64,000 nucleotides of DNA from Loripinus fragilis (Eukaryota > Mollusca > Bivalvia > Lucinida > Lucinidae). Positions 39,301 to 54,000 of the stretch are shown here, in pieces (the first letter of the stretch is position 1; each line of letters opens with the position of its first letter). A program made the position numbers and the translations under genes. The notes beneath the pieces are model-generated. The model was not told where the DNA came from, did not search any database, and worked only from the letters and a program-made list of their open reading frames with translations. The stretch covers positions 24,318,130 through 24,382,129 of the forward strand of contig OZ026520.1 of assembly GCA_964019695.1 (NCBI GenBank), given 5' to 3'.

Positions 39301-42300
39301 GTCGGTGAAAATGGCTGCCCACAAAGGCTAATCCAATGTACATAGACTTTTATCTAGTTTGAAGTTAGTTTTAAAACAAAGTTTTTACAAGACTTTTAAC
39401 CATACATTATTTTAAACTCCTGTTAACGCAAGAGGTGCTTCTGTACAGAAGGAAAATACATTCGAAAGAAAGAAGTACCCACGAAAACTAATGACATTTC
39501 ATTTTTTAGTACTTTAGAAATGAACAATGTGAAAAAAAGTTTATCAGGCAACCTGAAAACCATATTTGTTCGTATTTTGGTAAGAAAAATGATTAAGCTC
39601 TGGTCTCAACTTCACTTATTTTCACCTTTCCAGTGCGCCCTGTAACGGTGTTATTTTCATTGTCTGCACAGGCAGTAATTGTACAAGCAATGGCTTTTGA
39701 GAAAAAAAATATACTATGAAAACAAGAACTGGCTTTTATTTCAATATAATCATAATGATATAATAAAGTCACTTTACACTTAATATATTCTGGTCTCCTC
39801 TGTCTTTGAAACAAAATAAATTTATTGTGATTGTTGTTACTAGACAGGACACGACAGTCCAATGTTTGTAATGCCTGGGTGCACAAATTTAGAACATTAA
39901 CATCTGCCATTGTACATATCACCAGAACCAACGGCCTGATGACATTGCCTGTACTTTTTTGGAGTAGAAGAGGGAAAAGTACACTAAGCAGAGTTCAAGA
40001 AAGGAGACAGAAACACCAGAGACTTGCAGACTAGAGTCTCTACTCCATTGCCTGCAAGACGCTGGAGCATATTGTATTCAGTACAGTTTAAACATATTTT
40101 ATTGCCAAATTTTATACAGCAATGGGGTTGGGTCACAAGTTCTCACAACCTTAGTTACGACCCTTTCCCTTACATGTAGCATACACAAACACCGTAGAGA
40201 CTCACAGCATACTCATACTTTCAAAAGAGACGGTATTGTGAGACACAGCTGAAAGCCTATGGCAAAATCCCCCGCCACCACCTACTGCATAAACTCCAAT
40301 TATGAGGGGGCTACTTATTATCAGCACCCGATGCAGTTGAGTCAAGGGGTGCCCCAAGGAAGCGTTCTGGGATCTCTGCTCTTCCCACTGTCTATAAAAG
40401 ATCTGCCATAGTACATATCACCAGGATCCATAGCCTGATGACATTGCCTGTACTTTTTTGGAGAAAAGAGAAAGAACTGTTTTGTACCGTTAGCAAAAAA
40501 AAAAAGTAAAAAAAAAAAAAAAGTAAAGCCTACCTACCGACCCTGTTTTTTTCTGGCAAGGAACCTGAAACACAACTTTTTTTTTTTTTGGCCTAATGAA
40601 CAGATTTATTATGAAAGCATAACTTAATTCCATGTTTGCTAATGATTTAAAAAGAAAATAAAAAAAAACGGAAAGAGTTTATAAATGCAGACCTAGCCTT
40701 TTCATTCAGATGGATTTTCCCAGACATGTTGATAGAATAAGTATGTTATTGCCCACTTTGTATTTTAAGGTCTCACAGGTAGAAATTTCTAAATTATTAT
40801 GTACACAGTAAAATCTGTGTAAAATGGCCAAAACAAAGATCTTAATGACAAATGGTCGCTGAATGAAGGTCGAAAGTATTGCAGAATGCTGCCTTTGCTC
40901 CAAGGGGAGCATTCTGCAATACTTTTGACCAGCATTAAGCGATAATTGGTCTGGAAAAGCAATTTTCTGTCTTTTTGAGAGTGGCAGTTTTACACGGGTT
41001 TTACTGTATTATTATTTCTATGAAATGCTGTCTCTGAAGACTGCTTTTATCTTAGGAACAGTGCAAGTGCAGACCCTGATGAGCTTTATGCTGCATTTGA
41101 TCTTAATCTCCACTGTTCACAAAGTACCTGTATATCAGTACCCTGATTATAAGTTTCTAAAATGGAACATTCCAGGTCTGAACTAACTCATCCCAGCTTT
41201 CAACTAGAAATGTGACATTATGTGTCCATGGGCAATCATGAAAGGTGTCCTCACTGTGCAAAAACTGTATATATTCTCACAAGAAAAAGCCAAATATGGC
41301 ATATTTTTTTATGAATTAGAATTAAGAGAATGGGATGTAATCGCCTAGCAAAACCGAAGTCAAACAAGGCAAATTCATTGAATTTATATCCCCCGACGAA
41401 GGGTTATTTTAGAGAAATGTGTAAATCACAAAACATGCACCTGATTTCTCTAACCCCTAACTTCACCATCCCCGAGTCCTGGCACATGAGTAGACAGTGT
41501 ATTGGCATGTGGCAAAATAGATGATTTAAAGATATTTCTATTTTTAGCTCTGTCAGCCAAGCTGAACGTACTGATCAATTTTGGTAGAGGGCAACATGAG
41601 AAACATTTCTGTGAAATTATTTTGAATTTGGACCAGTAGTTTTGTTTGTTTGTTGCTTTACGTCCCAAGTCAACAGCTATGGTCATTGCGGGACGGTCAG
41701 TTCACCTAACCACACTTTTTCCTGGGCAAGCTTGAACAAGCAGTTAACCAGTACTTTGTGCACATACTTTCTCTTGTAACTGACAACAACCCTTCTTGAA
41801 TGATTCAGCGGAAGGGAGGAGAATGACCGTAGAAATTATTTCATGATCAATCTCCACGAAAGTATGAGACCGGGCCGGGATCGAACTCGCGACCCCTGGA
41901 TCTGCAGTCAGACTCGCATCTGTTGCCAGACACGTTACCGACTGCGCTACGCGGCCCGGTTTGGACTATAGTGTTTCCAGAGTTTTGGTGACCCCCGTTT
42001 TTCTTTTTTTAAACAGCTTTATATTAAACCTAGAAGAACGACACTTAGCACGTGGATTTAAATGCACACCGCGTAACTAAAACTTATTTTTGGGAGACGC
42101 CCTTATTTGTAAATGAAGCCCAGATCCCCTGTACAAAAGAATAACTTAGTTGTTTTTTTCCGATGAATATACCCATGTGTACCCCTATAGATACACGTGG
42201 TATATTTGCATTGCTATGATGATATATACTAGCCTACAGGAAAATCTATATCCGCTGATTCAACGAAAATTTATTCCGCAAACCTCACTCGTCATCACGT

Positions 42301-45300
42301 TGACACACACAAGCACGCACACACGCAATTGTAAAAGGCTATATGGGTCCTAGACCGTGCCGTATTATAGCAGGCAAATATATGGCTTAAGCATGAAATC
42401 TGAATGTACATGTAGCACCTTCCATTTCAATTCATCGACTCTTTTTGCCTACGAGGTAATTTGCCATGGTATTGTCGTCTGCTGATATCTTTTTCAAAAT
42501 AAGTTTTGTTGTTTTTGTTGTTTTTTTCTATTTTTTTTTTGGTAATATCAGTAGAGTGTCAAGCAGTTTGGATACAGATCATGCCTGTCGGGTCTGATCT
42601 GGGTCTAAATTGTTTGCAAAGGTTATCAGCAGACGACACTTGTAAGTCAAGGGTTTATGACGACAATTCAAGCAAATTAGAGAGTTGACGAGAAATAGCG
42701 AAACGGGGATATACATTAAACTTTAAGAGCATCAAATATTTGCCTGCTTTAGATATTTCGCTGATAAACTTTGTCAACAGCCGAAGCCAAGTTCAGGCTA
42801 AAATGTTGGGCATTATCCGGATCCATACTGTTTGAAAACCTACTTGTATTCCTGAAAGACATAGTTTTAGAAAATAATTATTCAGCAGAGGACAACAACA
42901 ACCCAGCATTTAAGGTTTAGACAATACTATTACTAGACTGGCAATCGTCCAAACAGTAGAAATATTTTTTTTTCAAAATCAAACACATCATACAAAGAAG
43001 AAATTATCCTCTCTAATAGCACTTTAACTCTTTCAAACTGTTTGGACTGGACCAATGCGATTTAGAACCTACCTTCATACAGGGTCGGTTGTCAATGCTG
43101 TTGATTAATTACAGCTTTATAACTGTAGTGGAACCTGACTTAAGGTCATACCCCCTATAACATGTGTAACCAATTTGTTTCGGTGCCTTATCTAAAAAAA
43201 ATAACGTCAGTGGGTTAATATATCTCCAGATAAAATGAACTGAATGACCAGATTGCTTATTTGCTTATTTTTTCCATATCCATATATGCTATGGATACCC
43301 ACAGGAAGGACCCATATTCAACAAATGCTCAAAAAAAATATCAGAGAGAAATAGAAGCTATTATTTGACAGTTCACCATCTTATCTATCAAAAGAAACAA
43401 AAAGAGAATAGACACCTATGTTTAACTGCTGAAAACCTTTACAAACAATTTGGACCCTGATCAGGCCCAACAGAACATCCAGCCTGATTTGGATTCAATC
43501 TGTTTTACAATCTGATAGTATTCCTGAAATATCTTTTTGAAAAAAAAATCAGCAGACGACAAAGAACATGCAAACTTACCCAGTAGGCAAGAGTGCAAAA
43601 GGTACTGACCATTTTAATGGCAGAGGTTGAAATTTGATTAATCACAGAACATTTACTCTGGCCTTTCTTTGCAGGCTAGCAGTACATTTCAGCTATTCTT
43701 GTCAGACAATGATAACCGTCTATCAATCAGAACAAGTCCTTTCAATTCTCTTCAGATTCTTTGAAAATATTCAGTAAGATAGGTATTTGAGAGTTACTTG
43801 TTCCATGAAAATATAAAATCTAATTGAATGGACTGCGCAAGTCTATACTATTACTTGAATCGCTTTTTAACACAGGTCATTTCATTGCATCGGTTTTAGG
43901 TGTACAGTGAAGTTAATATGTAAGTATAAGCAGTGAATCATAGCCTAATGCGCGAAGATTAGTCCAGTTAAGCAATTTTAGCGTGAAGCTGCGACTGTCT
44001 TCATCAGTTTAAACACGTGTTTTGGGTGCTCAAAGAACCCTATCATCGAGACGGTTGTTTTGAGTACACACCAAATATTTTTTGCAAATATGTTCTGGTT
44101 GAGAAATAGGAAAAATAATTTTCTGTTACGCACTCTTATCTTTAGGACTGACGAATTACCTCCACTGACCCGTATAAGCCATGTTTTATTTATATCGTTA
44201 GGTTCACTTGGGGACTAATTCAAAGAGGAGCGACAAAAACACACCAAAATTCCATCTAATCCCAGCCTATACAAAAACTCACATTTATGTGGAAAAAAAT
44301 AATTCAATTACGCGGTCTATATCTAAATTCATTTCTCTAATTTATGTTTCAATTAAAATCACCATTAACGAATAATTAGCAAAAAACGGGGGTCACCTAA
44401 GTTCTGGAAACACATTAGTGGTTCAGGAGATGTCTTTTTAAGATATTTCTTATCTAGAGCTCTTGCAGCCCCTTTTCAACAAAACATATGTTGTGGGTAC
44501 TCAAAAGAACCGTCTCATTTAAACTGACAGATAAGGACAAAAACAATTTCTCTTAACTGGACCTATGGATATGTTGAAAACTGAAGGCAGAGCCTGTGGT
44601 TTTATTCAGTTCCCTTGGGAACTGGCGAGCCTTAATGAAAACAAAATCACATTTGATCCCTACAATGAATTATCTGGTCTATGGACCAATTGAATTTACT
44701 AGGCCAAATAAAAAAAATGCCTGTGTTTAGGGTAACCCGACCCTACATAAATTTACTGGTGAAACAGAGAATTTTTTACGGTTTTTTGAAACAAGTAGCC
44801 CAATGGGCAACGATCGCTCACCATGGAGCCAGCATAATGTTTGGAGACACCATAATTTACGATGCTCAAAGGCAGATAACTCTGAACTTGAAACAGTGAC
44901 CAGAAATTAAGTCAAAAACATAAGATATTATGCCGGTTCTAGTTATCTGCAAGTATTAAAAAGATCTGAATAAAATTGCATTGGAAACCTGGTGAAAGTG
45001 TAGTTTTCAGATACTCAAGGGCAGCTGACTCCGTAGTCAGTTATGGGATCTGACCTAAATTCAAACTCATCCATACTTTTATGTATGTCCTGGTAACCTA
45101 CAGGGATGAAAAAAAACAAATGAAAAATGAAGGTGCTAGAGTCACGCTTAGGGATGTCTGTTACAACGCAAGGTGGTTCTGGACGACAATGCGTTACGGG
45201 TCCCAGACGAAATATTTCTAAATATAGAATTGTGCTATTGAATGTGTATCGTTTTCGGGAGACTTAAGACACAATAAACCTCAAGCATCTTATTTTGTCT

Positions 45301-47976
45301 TTGTTTATTTGTCCACGACACTTATCTAAACTTAATCAATCCTGTAGAGCATGGCAACTGTATCCAGGTAACGCGTATATGATACATTATTATTCTTGAA
45401 ACTGTATTTTACTACTACACATGTCCTCATATCCTTATTTAGTACTTTCACTTTCGTTTTCTTTGAACATTTTATGACTTGATGGTATTAGACATTGCAT
45501 TGTCCATCACATAGACCAAGAAAGATTTTTCTTCTAAATCTTCTTACTTTAGACGAACGCGTTTTTAAAACCAAAACAAATGCACTGCAGTCATTTTTCC
45601 ATGTTACAGATGTGTAACGACTGCAGATATTTTGTTACAGGTTATTGTCGACAGCGTAGCAGGTGGAGACGACAGTGATGGATTTATTAAATATATCTTG
45701 CACCCAAGAATCTTCTGTTTTGACCGAGGGTGAAATGTCATTTACCCTGTATGAGAACACGAATATGGCCAATATTCGGATTATGTACTGCTATTTCGAG
45801 ACGCGCACGACTTGACATCTTGGCCTTGTGCTTAGCATGTCAGACTTTGGAACCAGAGGACCAGGGTCGATTCCAGGGTGGGCCCTTATAACAAATTGTT
45901 ATTTTTTCTTTTTCATCTTTCCTCTTGTAATGCAAAATTACTTCATACAAGAAATATGGAATTATATAAATGACAAAAATTACACTCCTTAATTTTTTTA
46001 ATTGAATTATCCTCGAAATTTGTGGGGGTGGGGACAACTTTGGCCCTCCTGCAAGATAATTTGTCCGGTGACCCCATTTTTTTCTTTTTTCTAAAATGTC
46101 AAATTAGAGTCCATGAAATAATAACAATAAATAAGATTTTCAATATCGAATTTTTTATATATAATTTGCTCTAAAAATCGAAATCCTTTTATGGGGGAAT
46201 AACCAAAATATATCATGCAGTCTTTTGACATGGATTAGGAACGAATACATTTTTACATTTGCTAGAAAGCTTGAGGTCATTAGCAATAATTAAAATTAAA
46301 AAAAAGAAGCTGGATGGCGATTACAAATATTTTAGCTGAATATTAAGGACTTGGATTTTTTCAGAAAATTTGTAAAATGCTGAAAACTTCCATGTGAGAT
46401 TATAAAAAATTGAGTGTGGTGACATATCCTTTTTATTTCATAAATTGACAGTCCATATATAAAACAAACTGTATGCAAACAATTAAAAAGATTTTAATGT
46501 GGGAAGTATTACCCGCAATTGCCCATAATACGCACCAGGTCCGACAAAGTGTAAGTCGCATATCACACATGGTCAAATAAAATAACATTTTAAGCGTACC
46601 AAAGCTGAAGGCTCCCAGGTGAGATATTAGTATACAAATGACTCCAGCCTCCATCTGTCTGTCTGTTCGTTAACATTTTCAAACACACATCTCCTTTGAA
46701 ACCGCAATGTCAATCTAATTTCATATGGAGACTCCTTAGGATGGAGGGTCGAAAGTTATTCAAACGATCTTAAAATGCATTTAAGCCCCCATCCCAGTTG
46801 CTTAGGCTGATGTCCGTTCTGGGGTGGTGATTCCCTTGTTGTTGATCTATTGTTTAATGTACTTCTCATTATGGGGGTTCTGTGTTTGTCTTTGCGCCCT
46901 TCCTAGTTTTGCAATCATCTTGAAGAGGAAGAGAGAGCTGGTGGCTTTGCTTTTATTGTCTTACGGATATCTTGTTACTGTAAATGTTCAGTGGCTTTTC
47001 CTCATGATGTAGTGGGTTGATCTGGAGTTTATGATTGTTGTATTTCCTGATCATACTCACTTACTTCTTGGTCTTGTAACCAAGATGCCGCCATGCTCAA
47101 ATAAGGTAAAACCCTTTTTAAATATTCTCTGGAACCAGAAGACTATAAAAGCCACCAATCCCATATATGGTAACCTTTAATTTCTTCTGATTACCTAGGG
47201 CTCGGTATGCACATTCGATGGGAGGTCGCACAATGCTGCACTACTTCTCCAGACGTTGAATAGGCTTCAGAGCTGTATTTACATCTACTCAAGTGTTGAT
47301 GAAAGAAAGAAAATTGTCGTCTCTCATCTGTTACAGAAAAACTGACGTCGTCTATTGCCTGTTACACAGTCGTCTCTAACCAGTAACATTAGAAAAATGA
47401 AATTTTGAGGTTTTTCAGTTTTCTTTTAAGAAGGACATGTTAAAATTGACTGAAAAATAATGCGAGATCTATTGTCTGACCATTTATGCTTATTTCATGA
47501 TGAGAACGCAAGTAATAGAGGAGTAAACCATTATCGGATTTTACCTATATCACGTGACATCGGCTGGCCAGTCCAGCAATTGGACTACTTCCGGTATAAA
47601 GCAACATATACTCATGTGTTGATCTCACTTTATAGGCCTTCGATATATCGGTTAAAATTCTATTAAAAGAAATAAAAAAAACGGCAATTATTAATTGAAG
47701 AGTCTGACAAGACTGCATGTCACGATGGTCCTTTATGGTTACAGGCCCAAATTGCATCCGGTTCTTCAATGAGTGCCCTGGGCTCTATGAAAACAATAAA
47801 ATCTTGTACACGTGTCTTTAGAACTTCGGCACGCGTGACCAGTCGCTTTCTTTGAGGTTGATAAGAAGTCCAGCTAGTTCTACTTATCACATATATGAAA
47901 AAAGCCTCTAAAACGCCCACACAAACTTATCCAGGGGCTTGAGGCTGAGTCTTCATCTACATCCAGTGTGTGTGTG

Positions 47977-48008
<32 letters not shown>

Positions 48009-51000
48009 TGCGTGCGTGTGTGGTTCTACTAGAAAGACCATGGTGTGTGCGAGCAGCGAAGACTCTCGCGAGTCTGTGCGCTCTCTAGTGTCTGCTTTAA
48101 TCTGCGTTGATTTTTATAATAGTTCGAAATCAAAGTATATTTTACACTTATTACATGTATAAGAGAAAAATACGGATAACTTATAAAATGTATATGAGAA
48201 TATAAATTTATCTTTTTTCGGGAATAAGAAAATTAGCGATTCCGTTCTTAAGTTCTCTATATACCTTGTATACAGTGGATTGGAATTTGGGTGCGTACAT
48301 TCAGTGGCACAAAAATAGTAAAAATGAATACATATTGCTGTTTATTTGAAACATTTAGATGAAATTAGACATCTATAGAAATTGTACCCGAAAATTCTTC
48401 AAGTAACTTAATAATTAAGATCTGTAAATGTTCCCAAATGGCTTACGACGCGAAGCTATGAGAACAGATACTGTAGAAACACCTTTTAAAAGTTTCTATT
48501 AACAATTGGCGTTCATATGTTAACAAATGCAATAACAATTTTACCAAGGCGGGATATTAGTTACCCAACATTCAGTTTTGGGCGCATATGCAGTCCCAAA
48601 TTTCAAAACCTAGTCCTTTACGTAACTGTTATCTACAAATAGGGACCCATTTAAATATTCACTCTTTTCAACTCGAAGTGCACGCGGGTTTCAGACATTT
48701 AACAGCGAGCTTTAAGAAGTTTGGGCTAAAAGGAGTTTAGTTGCAAATAATATTGAATCAAAAATATATTATTCTCCTCGTATCTTACACTCGGGCTGAG
48801 TCTTACAAAAATTTTCCTTTATATACACAAAAACAAGCGTTTCATTGAGACGGTTCTTTTGAGTACCCACGAAACATTGTATACCCTTTATTCGCAATCC
48901 AAAATGTTTCATATATTCTATTCGACATAAGTCGATGCTTCGATGTACCAGGGATCGAGCTGTCGAGGTTTTACTCTATTGCCGCAACTTCTAAAAAGTA
49001 AGACCAGCGTATTTGCTTCTAGCGCAAACATGTCCAAATTATGACTTTTACTCAGATGATATTTGGCTAAAATGCTGAGACGTTTGGGAAACAGGCAGAT
49101 AGTTCCCTATTATTTCCATTGCTGATGAAGGCCTTGGAGAGATGTGTTTCACCGCGGGTCTACACTATCCATTCATTCTCCGTTTGGAAAATTTCGCATA
49201 TATGGCGATATAAAGACATCCTTTCTCGGAAAAAGTTTGTATAAAGACGCATCGATTTCTGTGATATTTTTGACATTCTTGTTGGGAAAGTTAATATAAA
49301 GTGTAGACCCGCAGGGAAACACATAATGTTATCAGGGCCTTCGTCAGCAGCATCGGAAATAATTGTGGAAATATATGCCGGTACGCGTACCACTTGAATA
49401 AAGGTCTGCAAGGCTGCGTTCAGCGTAAATTAGATAAATTTGAAATAAAATAAACTTTTTTGTCATCATATGTAATTGTGGTACATATAATTGCCATTTT
49501 CCTTTTGTGTGGTGTTTTAACCGTTATGAATATAAGTGGAATGCATGCAAAATTAGTAGTAAGTTATTACAGCTTCATATACCGGAAGTAGTCCAATTGT
49601 TGGACTGGTCAGCCGATATCATGTGATACAGGTAAAATCCTATAATGGGAAAGGGGTCTATTAATCACAAATTACACATTTCTGAACTTTCTTTTCCAGA
49701 CCAGAGTTTTACAATTTAACTGCAAATATCTATGGTGTTTGTACTTCCAATGTCAAACTTACAAATACTAATATGACAGGAATTATTTAAAATAGCGAAA
49801 CACACTATATTATCATTTTCTGCGACGTCTGTGTGTGTTGCCCCTTTCCACTGTCGTCCCAAAACCCTAAATCTGTCATCTTAAACCCGTTACCTGTCGT
49901 CTAGCACAGGTAAGCAGTCGTCATGGGCCCGTAACGAATTGTCGTCCAGAACCACCTTGCGTTGTAACTGACATCCCTAAGCGTGAGAGTGGTCACAACA
50001 TTATATAGTTATATTTTAGATGCTCAAGGGCAGCTAACTCTGTAGCTGGTGGATGGGTGTGGCTGAAAATCAAACTCATTCAAACTCCTTGTTACCATGA
50101 ACAAATGAAGGTGCTAGAGTGGTCACAACAGAACTCCCATTGTAAGTCTATGCAGATTTTTTATGATGCTCAAGGGAAGTTAACTCCACAGTCTAAAGTT
50201 GGTTCTACTTTAAATTAAACTCATCCAAGCTTTTATGGTTGTCCTTGTTACCTCCAAGAATAAAGAAGATCCAATCAAAAATGAAGGAGCTAGAGTGGTC
50301 ACTAGGGCTGCCACGTTTACACGTGTAAACGGCACCGTTTCGTGTTTCTGCAATAAACGTTTACAAAATTGACCTACCGTTTACACGAACTTTGTCACGT
50401 GACAAGCGTCGTGGTTTATTAATAGCATTTCCTAATGAAAAAGATATTCTCTTAAACAGTGATACGCCCATCTCGATCTGGATCATCAATCAGATTGTTT
50501 GTTTTCTCAGATTCCGCTGTATTCTGCAATTAGAAATTATGGCGGACATGCTCAATGGGCCATAAAAATGTCCCGAATATTGTCTCACTCAGTCACTGCT
50601 TGGAACAATTATTTTCCTGCTTTTTAACAGTTATTTATGTAAAGGCAAAGAAGAGACGCATGCGACAATGCTTCAGAGAAGGCCATGCACTATAATGAAA
50701 GAAGATGTGATTTTTTTTTTACTTCCTGTAGGCGTGTGTATTGATGCGTACGTGACGATTCGCAGTTAAGTCCACTCAGTATGTCCACTCATTAATTACA
50801 CGCTTGCAACTGAAGAAAATGTCCGTAATGTACGAGTCTGCGCATGTTGCAATCACTTTCAAATTACTTGAAATAAGTTCTATCGCAACACCCAACTAGA
50901 AACAATTTCGAATATTTGCACAAGGTACATTTTTCAAAGGGTTTTTCCGGTACCGGACCCCTAGACACTGATTCTAGCGGTCCGGTACCGGACCCTGAGC

Positions 51001-54000
51001 CACGCCTATGAGGACTGTCTCGGGGTCCGGTAGTTTGTGAAACAACTGCTCGACAAGTCTAGGGATACGGTGTGCGTGTCCGTACCTGCACGTATATGTA
51101 GTAACAGTTATTTTATCAACAAAAACTTGTGTTGAAGTTTCACTTTGCTTCGTCCGCCATCTCTGATCATCTGTATTTACTGTTACACTATTCAAACAAG
51201 TATAAGCTTATACAAAAGGTATAAGATTAATAACGGACAAGAGTGAAAAAAACATAATTAGATATAATTTGTCTTACTTTATTCCTTTTATTTTTCTTAT
51301 TCTTATTGTTTCAATAAGGTCATGAATAATGGTAATTAATGTCAGGGGGAACTTACTATCGCATCAGTGAATTGGCGCATGGTTAGATGTTCTTTAATTG
51401 ATGTTTGTCTCAATGTTCTTATCAATTTATTGTTGTTATCTGTCTACTTGATTATTAACCTAAAGTTTAATACCAATTTGCACTTTCATTGAAGTAAGCA
51501 AGTGGTGATTGCAGGTGCATTGCTTGAATGCTTTCATACCGGCTAAATGGTCACATATCTGTCTGTCTGTCCGCCCGTCCATCCACCACCAACACCAGTG
51601 AAACGCATGGGCCGATGGTGGTCTGTAGTTATTCAAAATAAAACAGGTAAAAACGTGGGCCAATTTTGGCCTGATCTTACATGCTAGCACGGGAAGTTAT
51701 TCACAGCGGTGAGACGGTTCTTTTGAGCACCCAAAAGCTGAAGACCAAATAAGCATACAAAATCAGACCACTGTCGAACACCAGCCAAACGCATGGACTG
51801 ATGGTGGCTCAGTAATAACATGCTGGCACGAAATGTGGTGCTCAGAAATTTATGATGGGGATCTAACATCAGTTGGACGTATTCATGCGCAGATCCAGAG
51901 GGGGGGGGGGGGACAGGGGCTCCGGACCCCCTCCCCCTGAAAAATCATAAGAAATATAGGGTTTCTTAGCAATACTGATCAGGATCCCCTTAAAAATTAA
52001 AAAGCTAGCAATGTTGGGCCATCATTAGCACGCCAGCGAAACGCCATTTATGTTCTGCTAGATTGTTCCAGTCCAGTCTTCCTAGCAAACAGTGTGGATC
52101 CGGATTAAACTGCTCTCATAAGAGCAGTCTGATCCAGGTCCACAATGTTTGCCAGTACGGAGAAATTAGCCATTGACGTAAGCATAAGTTGCATTTTCCT
52201 TACATAACGACCCATATGTCGTCTACTTGTTCGTTATTGAAAGACGTCTTTAAAGCAATCAATATTGACCAGATCTCATAGGAGCAGTCTGATCCTGGTC
52301 CAAAATGTTTGTCTGTACGGGGATATTGGCCACTGACGTAAGCATAAGTTGCATTTCCCTGACATAACGACCCTTAAGCCGTCTTTGTAGCAAACAGTGT
52401 CGACCCGTATCAAACTACTATCCTAGGAGCAGCCTGAACCGGATTCGCAATGTTTGTCTGTCCGTAAGACGTCTTTGGAGCAAACAGTGTGGGCCCAAAT
52501 CTGACTGCTCTCCTAGGAACAGTCTGATCAGGGTCCACGGCAAAATTAGCCGTTGGCGTAAGCATTTACATGTGGCAGATACCTCCAGCAGACGTAAATT
52601 TTAGATGCATTTCCGTGATTGAGTCGTTCAACCTATGCACGGTCTATGTAGCAAATAGAGTGAACCGAGATCAGGCTGTTATCGTAGGAGCAGTCTGATC
52701 TTGTTCATCACTGTTTGTCATTATTTTAGATGCATTTCCGCGATCGAGTCTTCAACCTTAGGATATCGATTTGTAACGTCTCTCTAGCAAACAGTGTGGA
52801 TCCAGATCAGACTGTTATCGTATGAGCAGTCTGATCTTGTTCAACACTGTTTGTCTTTATGCTAAAAAGTCATTTCCTTTTGGGTCCATATCAGTTGTTT
52901 AAAAAAGACAAAAAAAGAATCAGTCTTCTTATAAAGCTATGTCCGAATGTCAAAAGATACCAGTAAGATCCACTGCCTCTTTGAAAGCTATAGTTGAAAA
53001 ATGAATCTCTACTACAGACTATGTAAGCTTATTTGACACTGCTCACTCATCTCACTAATCAGCTGCCAACGAGTAGTTTAATTGGTTCCTTTAATTGAAG
53101 ATGAGAAGATAATTGATTTGTTACACAGGGATCAAATTTAGCACTTGCTAACTTGCTAAATGCTAGTAGTTTCTCCAAAAAGCAAGTAGAAATGACTATC
53201 ACTTGCTATTTTTAGCAAGTAAAAGCAAGTCATTTGCATGACCAAATGACGCAAATTAACATAAGCTGCATGGCAAACAGTGTAGATCCTGATCAGCCAG
53301 CTTCTGAAGAAGCTGGCTGATCTGGATCCACACTGTTTGCAAGGAAACCAGAAAGTGGGGTCAGAAAGATGATTATCACACAATCTATGCAATATAGGCC
53401 TTTATGTTGACTGAATTAGTTCGATGTTCTTATTTGGAATACTTGGGGGAAAAATCATTATAATTTCTTTTTCAGCGAACAAGCAAGTTTATAAACACCT
53501 TAAGCAAGTGAGAAAAATAGTCACTTGCTATTTTTAGCAAGTGGTTAATTTTTTTAAATCTAATCCCTGTTACAGGTGAGTTACGTTCTTTTTTTTACTT
53601 TACCGTTTTTTTAATACCTTTGTATAAGCTTAATTGTGCATTACAGTAAATACAGATTGGTTTCCCTTTGAGGATCAAAGATGGCGGACGAAGCAAAGTG
53701 AAACTTCAACATGAGTTTTTGTTGGTAAAATAACTGTTACTACATATACGTGCAGGTACGGACCCGTATCCCTAGACTTGTCAGAAGTCGTTTGACAAAC
53801 TACCGGACCCCGAGAAAGTCCTCATAGGCGTGGCTCGGGGTCCGGTATCGGACCCCTAGAATCAGTGTCTAGGGGTCCGGTACCGGACCCGTAGCCCCGT
53901 AGTCTAGGTGTCCGGTACCGGACTCGGAGACAGTGTGTTAGGGAAAATATAGGCGATTTTACCGATCTGCATAATGAAAAAAATTCAATCTGGAAGTTAC

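Larger units (their letters stand above)
33490..39560 (+). mobile_element. Non-LTR retrotransposon (LINE), antisense to the TASOR-like gene
   Basis: A two-ORF LINE lies in the 24-kb intron. ORF1 (33711-35909) has a PHD finger; ORF2 (35912-39331) has APE endonuclease, reverse transcriptase and a C-terminal Cys/His motif. The length of about 6 kb and the intact ORF1 point to a recent copy, but ORF2 has two single-base frameshifts. The order and ORF1 type place it broadly with CR1/L2/Jockey-group LINEs. The exact ends and TSD were not found. Confidence 0.85.
33227..40593. mobile_element. GGCC-ended MITE split by the LINE
   Basis: The left arm begins at 33227 (GGCCAATAAAAAAAATACCT, then GGTTCCCCGACCGACCC). 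The right arm ends at 40593 (GGTTCCTTGCC.. inverse, ..TTTGGCC). TAA flanks both outer ends (33224-33226, 40594-40596), suggesting one original MITE into which the LINE and a decayed RT fragment later came. Two independent solo arms are the alternative. Confidence 0.5.
45143..49985. mobile_element. 4.84-kb TIR element nested in P3, 5-bp TSD
   Basis: Ends CACGCTTAGGGATGTCTGTT, continuing ACAACGCAAGGTGGTTCTGG, match the inverted right end almost without change for about 60 bp. TSD AGAGT at 45138-45142 and 49986-49990; empty sites GCTAGAGTGGTCAC occur throughout P3. No transposase ORF. It contains a further inverted pair (47530-47610 / 49573-49650), a TG/CGTG microsatellite and a small foldback (49141-49330). 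Superfamily unknown. Confidence 0.78.

Noticed and set aside
41971..44413. CACTA-type transposon
   Set aside because: One end resembles CACTA, the other does not, and no 3-bp TSD could be found; left as an unclassified TIR element.
52087..52860. CRISPR-like palindromic repeats
   Set aside because: Irregular spacing, diverged units and a eukaryotic setting; these are dispersed hairpin repeats.
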